Of a stretch of 64,000 bases of DNA, positions 24,001 to 34,438 are shown one piece after another. This DNA comes from Paulownia fortunei. Taxonomy: Eukaryota > Streptophyta > Magnoliopsida > Lamiales > Paulowniaceae. The stretch covers positions 3,840,642 to 3,904,641 of the forward strand of contig CM033116.1 in the NCBI GenBank assembly GCA_019321725.1. Reading direction: 5' to 3'. The notes under the pieces are model-generated. The model saw only the letters and a program-made list of their open reading frames with translations, was not told the origin of the DNA and did no database searches. The position numbers were made by a program, and so were the translations under genes. Every line of letters begins with the position of its first letter. Position 1 is the first letter of the stretch.

Positions 24001-26842
24001 GAGTAACTGTTATCTAATTTCACTTCTTATGTTTGCAAAATGTTTTTTGTTAGCTTGTAATGTTATCAATCCATAGTTGAAGTTTTCTTTGCTCATCTTT
24101 TTTCACATCGAAAATTTGCAGGATGCTGTGTCTGACTTGAGTAAAGCACGTGAAGTCTCTCCTGAAGATGAAACTATTGCAGATGTCTTAAGGCACTGAA
24201 CTTTTTTATGAATCAGTTCCCTTGTTGTTTAAAAATTATCCAGCATGTGTTAAGGCTGTTTTTTCCCCTCCTACTCCTTGTTCTGGTTCTGGACTCTATG
24301 GTTTTGTCTTTGTTGATTTATCAAGCAATTTCAAACTAAGCTATTTACTTATACGCAGGGATGCTGAGGAAAGATTGATCAAAGAAGGAGGTGGGCGTCC
24401 TTCAAGAGGTGTGTTTTCTTGCGCCTACTTTCATTATTATGTTGCGATTGATGGTTCTTGGAATAACTTGAATGATTAAAGTCGATGCATATTTATGGGT
24501 ACTTTTCCATTAATTTCCTATTTTTCTTTAGGGTTGGTTATTGAAGAAATAACTGAAGAAGCCACTGTATCATCTGACAACCATGAGGATTCAACATCAG
24601 AAAGGGAGCCTCAGTCAACTAATACTGACTATTTGGAGGCCGTAAAAGATGACCCAGAATCGATCAGGTTTACTGCTGTTGATAAAAAACTTATCTTTTA
24701 TTGCCTTTTCATGTACAAGTTAAAAAGATTGATTTTACTGCATTATTAAGTGATGCTAAATCTTTGTTAGCATTTGTGTCTTTTTTATGAGATTCAGGTC
24801 TAAGATCACATGAGAAAAGCTAGAGGATAATGATGATAAATGTTTAATGTCTTGTACATATAAAATGTTTCTTGCATATAATATAATTGGGTTTGGGATC
24901 TTTGCATATTCTTTAAAGTATGAACAATATGGTGGAAGTTATATTTTTCTGAGCGCTTGGTAAAAGGTGTTATTTGGCACTTGCATACTTGTCCTTGTTC
25001 ATTGCCTTCTCTTTCTACAGCTCATCTGCTGCAGTATTCAACTGGTCTTGTATCACAAACTGGTAAATGCCAACTTCAATGGAAGCTAAATGTTTTTTAT
25101 TTGTTATTGTGGTGTAGATCCTTCCAGAACTTCATTTCTCGCACTGATCCCGAAACATTATCTGCTATAAATGGTGGAAAAGTTGAAGGTATATCTCCTG
25201 ATATGTTAAAGACTGCCTCAAATGTCATTGGCAAGATGTCTCCTGAAGAACTTAACAGAATGTTCCAGTTAGCTTCCTCCTTCCAAGGAGAAAATCCATT
25301 TTCTAAAAGTGGTTCCAGTTTCAGTCCTGGATCAATTCCATCAGACCTATCACCTGACATGCTTAAGACTGCAACTGACATGATGGGTAAAATGTCACCA
25401 GAAGACCTTCAAAAGATGTTTGAGATGGCGTCCTCTTTGAAGGGTAAGGAGGCGGCATCATCATCAGCAACAGGTTTTCATACTAGTCCTGGATCAGTAC
25501 CACCAAACGTGACACCTGACATGCTTAAGATGGCAACTGATATGATGGGTAAGATGTCACATGAAGAACGTCAAAAAATGTTTGAAATTGCATCATCCTT
25601 GAGAGGACAGGAAAGAGCACCGTCAAATGCAACTTCTTATTCCAATGGACTAAGATCAGATGACCTTAAAACTCGAGAAAATTTGAAAGTGAATGGTAGC
25701 GATGTCGGTGAAAGTAGTTCCACTCAAAGTATGAATTCAAGAAGTTCTCCTCAGTCAAGCTTCCTAAATTCGAGTACTGATCTACAAGAACAAATGAGAA
25801 ACCAAATGAAAGATCCAGCTATGCGACAGGTTTCTAGCTTGATTCTTTCTTGCGCATTCTCGTGTTATCTTTCTTCTTTGTCCTCTTTCGCAAGCTTCCC
25901 TTGATCACTTTATTGGCGCATATATAATTAGCTGTTTGTAGTAGGATACAAAGTAAAGAAGTATGTTTGCGAAAAATATTATTGGTTTCAAATATTGCAC
26001 AGATTGTTTGAAATTGGTGAAACAATTGGTTCACACTCAATTATTTCTGTTCTTGTTCAAAATTTTATTTGCTCATATTTAATAAGATCGTTTCAATGTC
26101 CTTGGATATATGTGAGGCCCTAGATGGGAAACATTCACATGATATTAGATGCGTCTAGCATTGAATAATTAAATCCTCATATGCTTGGTAGAAAATTAGT
26201 ATAGCTTGAAATAGATCATTGGTGGGCATGAAGTCTGAGCTTGGTTTGTATCTGTCTTCATTGCTTTTTTCCCTTGCTACAAATGTGTTTTAGATTCTAG
26301 TTCTGACAATATTGTGCTTTTCCGAAACTGGCAGATGTTCACATCAATGATGAAAAATATGAGCCCTGAAATGATGGCTAACATGAGTGAGCAATTTGGA
26401 TTCAAGCTTTCACGTGAAGATGCAGAGAAAGCTCAGCAGGCCATGTCATCTTTGTCACCTGATGCTTTGGACACAATGGTATGTATTAAACTAGGTTGAT
26501 GTGTTTCTTCCCTATCCCCCAGACCCTTTCACTCAGCTCCTCTACTTCATAACCCGGTGGTACTGATCTGTCATTTAAAAATATATTTTCAAATGCGTCA
26601 GTTACATTGGAGGAAAATGAAAATTATTATGCAGGATTATTCTATTAACACCAACATGTTTCTTTTGTCTCTGATTCTGGATGATATGATTTCAGATGAG
26701 ATGGGCTGATAGGATTCAACGCGGTGTAGAAGGTGCGAGGAAGACAAAGAATTGGCTTCTGGGAAGACCTGGCATGATTTTGGCCATATTTATGCTCCTT
26801 TTAGCATTCATCCTTCGTTGGTTTGGCTTCATCGGTAAGTAG
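21033..26842 (+). CDS. OEP61: Outer envelope protein 61 / TPR7, tail-anchored TPR Hsp70 receptor
   Basis: Eleven exons give 616 residues: 21033-21128, 21610-21840, 23221-23277, 23395-23523, 23921-23998, 24122-24192, 24359-24408, 24532-24667, 25118-25829, 26335-26478, 26696-26842. The N-terminus ([20 protein letters not shown]) is the family signature. A TPR domain (about 105-220) carries carboxylate-clamp residues K107, N111, N151, K181 and R185, which bind the C-terminal tail of Hsp70. Three Met-rich SPDMLK...GKMSPEE repeats start at 309, 361 and 415. The C-terminus has a hydrophobic anchor (about 593-610) ending in FGFIGK. Arabidopsis OEP61/TPR7 works at the chloroplast outer envelope and ER as a docking receptor for chaperone-bound preproteins. 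It is longer than the Arabidopsis protein as I recall it, largely through the extra central repeat. Intron 24193-24358 uses a GC donor. Confidence 0.95.
22329..23064. mobile_element. Possible inverted-repeat element in OEP61 intron 2
   Basis: The left side reads GGGTGCATGGCACATCTTTT. The reverse complement of the right side reads AGGTGCATGCGACATTCTAAAA. The ends are flanked by TGTAGG and CCTACA. The similarity is imperfect and short (about 25 bases each side), so this is a candidate non-autonomous DNA element about 0.74 kb long. It may account for much of the unusually long 1.4-kb intron. Confidence 0.35.
24193..24358 (+). other. GC-AG intron in OEP61 with atypical donor
   Basis: The exon ends TTAAG and the intron starts GCACTG; the acceptor is ACGCAG at 24353-24358. 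Joining here gives DVLRDAEERL, the conserved OEP61 sequence. Reading on would hit TGA, and the nearest upstream GT gives a frameshift to a stop. The donor lacks the usual GCAAGT context, so splicing may be inefficient. Confidence 0.8.
25195..25620 (+). repeat. Three coding tandem repeats in OEP61
   Basis: Three units of 52-54 codons each begin SPDMLK or TPDMLK and contain GKMSPEE (third copy GKMSHEE) and ASS(F/L). DNA identity is highest between units two and three (ATGCTTAAGA, ACTGATATGATGGGTAAGAT), which suggests that the third arose from the second. Confidence 0.85.
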
Positions 26843-28192
26843 ATAGACTGGGACGTCTTAATAACAGCGATGTGATCCCTAAACAGGGGGGTTAGACATG
26901 TTTCACGCGAAGATTTAGTGCCACTGAGTCTGAATAGTCACTGACGTGAATGTCCAGCCAGTTGGTGAAAGACATGTTTTTTTGGTGGATTAGTACTTAA
27001 CCTGTTCGTTTTGGGTGATACAATTGTAAGGTTACATAAAGAGGGTAATTTTTCAATTTATTGCCTAAGAGAAGCTCCCTATGTACTCTGTAAGAAGTTG
27101 TATTATAGACTCTGAATAATCTTCCTGTGGTGGGATTGAATGGTGTCCAATGGGTGTCCTTCACATTTATCCAACGTCTTCTTTCATTTTTCTTGGCAAC
27201 AACATTCACCTTAGCTGGCATAATATAGCATCTAAATTCCCATTTTACATTACAGGGGCAATTTAGGCTTTGCCCAAAATAGAGAGAGAGAGACAGAGAG
27301 GGAGGATGGTCAAAGTTTGTTTCGAAAATAAAAATGTTAATAGAATAAATTTAAATTTGAATTCATTTTGATTTCACCTCGGCGTAATATATCATCTAAA
27401 TTCCCATTTTACGATACAGGGGCAATTTAGGCTTTGGCCAAAATTGAGAAAGAGGGAGGATGGTCAAGGTCAAAGACGAATATGTATTAATGTCATTTCA
27501 AAAAATAAAGATGTTAAAATAATGAATTTAAATTTGAATTCAACTCAATCTAAATTCCCATTTTACATTACAGGGGCAATTTAGGCTTTGGCCACAATTG
27601 AGAAAGAGAGAGGAAGGGAGGATGGTCAAAGTCAAAGACAAATATGTATTAATGTCATCTTCAAATATAATAAAATAAATTTTTATTATTATAAATGAAT
27701 TTGAATTGAAATTTGAAATTTGAATTTTTGATTTCAAATTCATGCAGTTTAATTTCTGTTTTTTGTTTTATGTTAATTGCATTAGAAGACATTCTTTCAT
27801 TATTAATTTTATAAATTTCATCGAAAAATAAAAAGTACACGCAATTAACAGTTGTAATTGTAATTTATAACAGTTGTCATCTAATTTTATTTTATTTTCC
27901 CCCCCTTTTGAGGACCAAGTTTCGCGCACACAAATTAACACGCCTACGAAATAAAATACGCATAATAAAGTATTTTCCCTCCGGAATTAGTCTTTTACTA
28001 TTTTCCTGTATTTTCTGCCTCTGAATTTCATCATTATTTTCCAATAATCTCTCTCGGTTTCAGTTACGGTTCTCTCGCAATCCCCAAAAGATTCAGGATC
28101 AGGGGTTTCAGATTTTCATCTACCACAGATACTCTTATTTTCCATTACCATTTGATGTTGTGCTCAAATAGTAGGATTAATTAGCAGGCCCC
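26843..28192. other. Intergenic region with tandem repeats
   Basis: It holds the OEP61 3' UTR, a triplicated repeat at 27229-27700 and the promoter or 5' UTR of the next gene (about 27900-28192). A small minus-strand ORF at 26997-27221 shows no family features and is not called. Confidence 0.55.
27229..27700. repeat. Three tandem copies of a 154-164-bp repeat
   Basis: Units start at about 27229, 27393 and 27547. Each begins CTAAATTCCCATTTTAC, then ACAGGGGCAATTTAGGCTTT, then a purine-rich GAGAAAGAGGGAGGATGGTCAA tail of varying length, and runs into AT-rich sequence. Copies two and three are closer to each other (both have AATATGTATTAATGTCAT). Confidence 0.9.
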
Positions 28193-28693
28193 ATGTCGGC
28201 ACAGGTCGCAATGGAGTCATCGGCGGCGGCGGTGGTGACGCGGAGGCAACCGCTGCTGACGAAGACGGCGGTGACGTCATGTACACTAAATGACAACCGA
28301 TTCCACGCCAAAAACGAGAGTACCGGTGGCAGCTGGAGCCGCATGGGTGAGACGACGGGTGAGTGCGCGGCGGTGTGCTGCTGTTGTCCATGCGCGATGA
28401 TGGACCTCTTGATCCTCGCCGTCTATCGCCTCCCCACGGGTCTCTGGAGGAAGAAGAAGAGAAAAAGGCTGTTGACAAAGAGGAGGAAAAGTTCATCGGA
28501 GGACAGAAAGAATCGGCGGAAATCGAATTCGTTTGGATTTTATACAGATGAGGAGGAGGAGGAGGAGGAGGAGTCAGGGGAGGGTGAGGATTACAGGGGA
28601 AAAAACGACGCCGTTGAGTGGGATAATGAGATGTGGGAACGGTTTTATGGGGCTGGGTTCTGGAGGAGCGCTTCTCAAAGGGAGGATGATTGA
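28193..28693 (+). CDS. Plant Cys-cluster protein of unknown function
   Basis: A single uninterrupted reading frame encodes 166 residues. The centre (about 57-83) is a cysteine cluster, GECAAVCCCCPC, running directly into a short hydrophobic stretch and LPTGLW. A basic region full of Lys/Arg follows (87-111), then an acidic run of Glu/Asp (119-127) and a C-terminal EMWERFYGAGFW block. I recall a plant family with the same ECAAVCCCCPC core followed by a hydrophobic and basic segment; its members are annotated only as hypothetical. The cluster is a plausible S-acylation or metal-binding site, but that is inference. The start could be 28193 or the Met at 28211; coding character (high GC, Cys cluster) covers both. 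No intron is needed. Confidence 0.75.
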   Translation: MSAQVAMESSAAAVVTRRQPLLTKTAVTSCTLNDNRFHAKNESTGGSWSRMGETTGECAAVCCCCPCAMMDLLILAVYRLPTGLWRKKKRKRLLTKRRKSSSEDRKNRRKSNSFGFYTDEEEEEEEESGEGEDYRGKNDAVEWDNEMWERFYGAGFWRSASQREDD

Positions 28694-29074
28694 ATGAGAG
28701 TGGGTTATTTCTTGATTGATTTTTTTTGTCAACTCTTAATGTACATAAGTTTGTTCATTTTCTTGTTTGGCATATAGCATTTGGACTTAGGTTCTTGGAA
28801 TTGATTCTTTGAAATCTTCCTTCAATTACTTCAATTTTGAGGCCTAAAATCAATCAAATGCATATTGGTAATGCAGAAAAAAATGAAGTTGATTGTGCAT
28901 TGTGGTACTGCATTGGAGTGGAGTTGGTGACCTGATCCTATGGTTTCTTTTACAGCATACCAAGAAATGTGGCTGTGAGGTCAAAGTTGTACATATCACA
29001 CTTCCCCCTCCTTGGTTGACTCTAATTTTAGATGCTACACAAGATGAGGAGCACTCATATATTTACATAAATTT

Positions 29075-29106
<32 letters not shown>
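29075..29106. repeat. Compound AC/AT microsatellite
   Basis: An AC run passes directly into ATATAT. Confidence 0.9.
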
Positions 29107-32100
29107 GAATGATGTGCGGTGAGTTATATCTAATATATATTATTGTATGTACATCTCTTGCATCATTCTTTATGGACAATTAACAGTGCACCTAGTGTGT
29201 TATATCACCCTTACTTAGATTGAAGATTAAGGTACTTTCACATAACATAGCATAGTTCTATTCCAATAGAACTCTTAGCACAATTTTTAGGTCTTGCTTC
29301 TTCTTCTTTAGATTGAAGAAGCTCTCAACAGATTTCTTACCATCAAATTTGCCCAGCTTTTGTACATTCTGTCTTGTTAAGTAAAGAGTGATCAATCAAA
29401 TGGGGATTGAGTCTTGTATGCATCTCTGTACTTGATTGATTGTAATGGAGAAAAGTAGAGGGTTTTTTGTGGAAGAAAGGGGAAATAAAAAATGAAGTTG
29501 GTATTTTCAAAGAATTTAATTTTTCAAACTTCTCAAATTGAGTCCATGTAAAAATTTGTTTTTCTTAGTAGTTTTGGTGACTAGAATCGATAGAACAATA
29601 AACTGTCTAAAATTACAATGACTTAAAATACATTCTTGGAAAAAAAGAATCCTGCTTAAATTATAGCATTAAACACCTAAATCCCGAGCAAAAAATGCTC
29701 TTTTAGTTTGATTAAAAATATAAAAAATAAGGGATTTTAGTAAAAAAAAATATTGACCAATCATATTGAGTTTGGTGCTAAATACACAATCATGAAGATT
29801 AATATATAAAGAAGTGTTCATCCCCATAATTATGGGACCCACAAAACAATATGATGCCATGTTATCTAAGTGAGAGTTAGATTCTGCATATTAATGATGT
29901 GAGTGACATCCATTTAAGTGTACAATGGACTTCTCCACTTTACAAGGAAATGGATAAGTCCATTACTTTTCTCACAATAATAGAGAGAATCCCATTTTAT
30001 GATCTTTACCTTAAAAGGAAAATTAAAAAATGTAGTATTGCTGAATGTGAATTAATTTTATAATTTTTTATTAAAATTAAGGGAAATGAAAAAAAAAAAC
30101 TATGAAATTCAAATGGTGATGTAATATTTTTTAAAGTATTGCTCATGCAACTATAAAACTTCTTCATAAATTTTGTGTGGCAAGGTTAATATGCATTAAG
30201 TTTTTAAGGCATCCAAGCTATCTATTGGTTTATCATGATCAAATTTTCAAAAATTAATGTTGTAAAAATGTCCAAATTTGCAATGGTTGCATAGGCGTTT
30301 GTGGGGCACATTCCATGGGGCACCTTAAGATAGGACCATTTAAAAAGTGTCTTATGGCAATGTAAACTTTTCGGACATATCGTTCGATATTTGCAAGTTT
30401 TCTATACCTCAAAGTACCCCAAAATCATTAGATGTACGTATCTGAAGAATGTGAATAAAAATATTAAGTTTTCAACTTTATACAATCTTAATCGCCTAAA
30501 ATTAAATTATCATTTTAAATTAAAATTTATCTAAAACAATAATAAGAAAGGAGAAAATTTTAAGAAAGAAAATTTATTCAACAATTTTTCACTTTTTCCC
30601 AAAAAGTCTTACTTTTTATTTCAAATAATACCCTCAAGCTTCCTTAAGATTTTAAAAGGATTTGTCATCTTTTAAACTAGTTGTCTATATGATATCTTGT
30701 TTTGTCTCATCATTGATCATGATTTTATTATATTTGAAATAATAAAAAGCTCTAATTTTTTTGTCACATTTATTTTTAGAAAATATGTTTATTATTTCAT
30801 GATTTTGATATCAAAAAAATGAAACTTCTCTTAGTTTTATATTATGTGAAAAGCTATCAATTTGGATATTTCTTAATCATAGTGTGTTATGTCTTTTACA
30901 AGCAATTTTTATTGCTTATTCATCTCTACTACTTTTTTAAAATTTCTAATATTATTTTTTACTCTTTAAAAACTATTAAATATAAAAACTCATAGGGCAT
31001 ATACCTAATAAACGTCTTGCAACTAATACCTTACGTCTTTTAAAATACTGAAAAATAATAATTTTTAAGATTAGTTGGTATTGTGGCTCAAGTATTAAAT
31101 TTGCAACACACCTGAAACTGAAAATTAAAAAACGACTTATGGTTAATATCATGCTATATTTGGTATATTGATAATTTATAATAAATTAATAATTTTTTTA
31201 CAAAATAACTCCTTCAATTTCTTAATTTATTATAGATTTGTCCAAAAAAAAACAGAACAAGAACAGCATTACACAATGAAATTATAGTTGGGTTTTTTTA
31301 TCTATTAAATGTACTTTTGTTGAAACAATTAATTCCAAAATATTTATTCATTTTTCTTAGGTTGAGTTTGGCCCAATAGTTGAAGGTTCCAAAATCAGTT
31401 TTGGACATCTATTGTAATAATCTGCAAGAGCTTTTGACAATGTATGTCAAATCATTTTTGGTCATTTATGATTTACGAGGCGTTTGACAATTTAAATTGG
31501 AGTCATTTTTTGGTTGCCCAAATGGGATAGTCATATTTCTAAAATCTAAAATTTTAAGACATTGTTTGGTTCATTTTTAAAATTGCATTTTCCTTCTCTA
31601 GAAATAAAAATGTATCAGTCGCTCAATTTTTTTTTTTGATATAATACTTTTATTATAAAAAAAAATTAATCATCAATTACAAAAATCAAATGTCTTGTAT
31701 CCTACTATAACCCTACTAACTATATAAAATAATATTGATAAAATATCTATATTTAAAAATATTTTTTCATTAAAATGATGTTTAACTGAGTTTAAAAATT
31801 CTTTAAAACATCTTATAAGATGTTTGAAAGGCTATAAGATTTCTTGAAGTGATTGGTAAAATTCTTAGAAAAAAAACTTATAAATTTTCAAGTATGACGT
31901 TAGGATCTTATAAGTTGTTTTTTAAAAAGTAGGGTGGTCCTAACTTATTTTTAAAAATAAAATTTTATTTTAAGAAATTTTTTTAATTTTGATAATTTTA
32001 ATTATAAAGTTATCATTAGTAATATTTTAAAAGTTCTATAATCTTATTTAACAGATAAGATCTAACGTTTAGTAAGTTAAAAAAAAATCTTATAAGATAT

Positions 32101-33055
32101 ATAAGTTTATAAGATTTTTTAAATAAATTTAGCTAAACATTAACTACAACAAACAACAATAGTAAAAAATATTCTAAAAAATACATCACATTATTTTTTT
32201 ATAATAAAACTTTCAATCATATTTTTATTTTTTACACATTCTCCAATTCCACTAACAAATTTATTCTTTTAAAATAATTTTATCATAATATTGAAATAAT
32301 ACAACTTTTGGCTAACAGTGAAAAAATTAGTTCTTCTCAGATTAATTATTGCAAAAACTAATCATACCAAAAATCAATTTCTCAAAATTAAGTCAAACTC
32401 ACCCCTAAATGCTATCATTGTTTCACCTTACAAATGGTTGAGGTTTAGCAAACTTCCATTTAGCCAATCACAACTAATTCAAACTAATTGTTTTAAAAAC
32501 TTTATATTAGGTAAGAGGTCTTTGATTTTTTAATTTCATCAAAATATTTATTTATTTAATCTTATATCAGTTTCTTAACACCACCTAAAATTTAAGGTTC
32601 ATTTAAATAATAAAAACAATAATTTAAGAAATATCAAGTCTTGTTTGGTACTATTTCAACCAACGTTTTCTTGAAATGAAAAATACGTTTAAAATTAACA
32701 TTTTGTAGAAATACATTTTTATTCCTAAAATAATTATTAATTATTAATTAATTAATTAATTAATTATATATTTTATCATATACTAACTAACTATAACAAA
32801 CTAATATTAATAAAATATTTATAATTTAAAATATTTCACAAAATAGGTCGTATCATAACATTCAAATATGTTCTTATTCTTCACATATTTTAAAATTTCA
32901 TTAATCAAAATAAATTTTCTCAAAATATTTTTTCCATACCAAACAAATAAGCCACGTGTTACTACTCTACTGGCTAGTGGAAAAAACCAAGCAATTAGTT
33001 TAGTTTACCCTGTTTTCTCCTCCAAAATCTCTGTCAGTATAATGTGTGTGTGTGT

Positions 33056-33073
33056 GGGGGGGGGGGGGGGGGG
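33056..33073 (+). repeat. Homopolymer run of 18 G
   Basis: Eighteen consecutive G follow a GT tract in DNA that is otherwise very AT-rich. It lies upstream of the RHF2A 5' UTR exon and could form a G-quadruplex. The exact length may suffer from sequencing error. Confidence 0.85.
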
Positions 33074-33249
33074 CTCAGTCTCAAGACTATCATCATCACC
33101 GCCAAAAAAGTGAAAGAAGAAAAGAAAAGGAAAAAAAAGAAAAAAGAGGTAACGATTGAAATAATTTCCAAAAACCAACAAAAAGAAAAGTCCACACGAC
33201 TTTCTCCTCATTTTTCTTCTCATTCTTACTTTTCTTACCCCCAAATTCC

Positions 33250-33409
33250 TTCATCAATATAATCTAATCTCCTGCCCTCGTCTTTTTGTCATCCTCTCTA
33301 TATGTTCCAAATCATCTTTTCCGTTACTGTTGAGCTTTGATCTGCTGTTAGATTGGCTCACTTTTCTTGGTTACAGTACACACGAAAGAGAAGAGTCTTT
33401 TTCTTTGAG
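33250..33409 (+). other. Probable 5' UTR exon of RHF2A
   Basis: A pyrimidine-rich leader ends TTTGAG followed by GTAATTTTGG at 33410. The next good acceptor, TGTGACAG at 34431-34438, is immediately followed by the ATG of the RHF2A coding region. The intron 33410-34438 is therefore probably a leader intron. The 5' boundary is a guess. Confidence 0.45.
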
Positions 33410-33687
33410 GTAATTTTGGTTTATGCTTTTGGCCATGTGAATTTGATGGGTTGTGGTTAGAGTTTTCTATCTCTTTCTCTTCCTCTCTCTCCCTTTTTTT
33501 TTATATATATTTTCGGTTGTTACCCCATTTTGATGGATTCATTTTTGTGTATTCTGTGGGCAACCCAGTATTCCGATTATGAAAGAAGAAGTGTTTTGTG
33601 GGTTCTTTCTTATTTTCGTGATGCTGAAAGACTTTGAGTTGGACACCTGGAATCGGGGTTCATGAATTTTTTTGCAACGAATGGGAT

Positions 33688-33715
33688 AATTATTATTATT
33701 ATTATTATTATTATT
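33688..33715. repeat. ATT trinucleotide microsatellite in the RHF2A leader intron
   Basis: A perfect TTA/ATT tract inside the inferred 5' UTR intron. Confidence 0.9.
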
Positions 33716-34438
33716 TACTTATTTCAAGGCTCAACACCTTAGTAACAAGACTGCCTTTTTATTTTATCCATTTTGTTGATTGGTTTGGGTCTGAACCACT
33801 ATGCAGGTTTTTAGATACCCTCTCTAAATATGGCATGAAAATTGTTCTAAGTAATTTATTGAATTTTCTTTCCGGTATGATGGTGGTGTTTGAGTTGGTT
33901 GCTGATAAAGGTGCCATATTTTTGGGTTAAGATAATAACGTATTTTCATTGTTGATAATTTACCGGAGCTTATGTACAGTTCACCATTGACCCTTTTTTT
34001 GGTAGCTATTGAATTATTAAAAAATCATTTGAGATGCTCATTTTATGGAAGATTTTGAAGGCTAGAAGCTTAGGACTAATTACACTTCTCCAATTTGGCA
34101 GTGGGTTCCTATTAAGATAGATTTTCCTGTACACCAGCTCTTGGAGACAAATACATTTAGTTGCCTTATCCGAACTAATGGAATTAATAATTTTAATAGT
34201 TCGATTCTATGCTTCTTTTCTGGATTCAGATTTTGATCTACATGATTTGGTCAATTTGGTGTTGATTTTGTCTATTGGATTTCATCCTTCTATTGGTTTA
34301 TTTCCACTTAAATTATATGGTGCATAATGTGGCTCAGCTGCAAAAAGTGAATGCCTGTTATACCGGGATTGTTTTTTATGTGAATGATTTTTATGTGGAT
34401 CTATTTTGTTTGAATAAAGATTTCAATTTGTGTGACAG

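Larger units (their letters stand above)
28694..33249. other. Long AT-rich intergenic region
   Basis: About 4.5 kb without a supportable gene. It contains a CA/TA microsatellite at 29075-29106 and AT-rich sequence rich in CTTATAAG motifs near 31800-32120, which looks like decayed repeat DNA. Short ORFs at 28893, 29669, 32318 and 32868 have no protein-like features. Confidence 0.55.

Noticed and set aside
28164..28496. Minus-strand ORF opposite the Cys-cluster gene
   Set aside because: The plus-strand frame has the conserved ECAAVCCCCPC core; the reverse frame is a Ser/Pro shadow.
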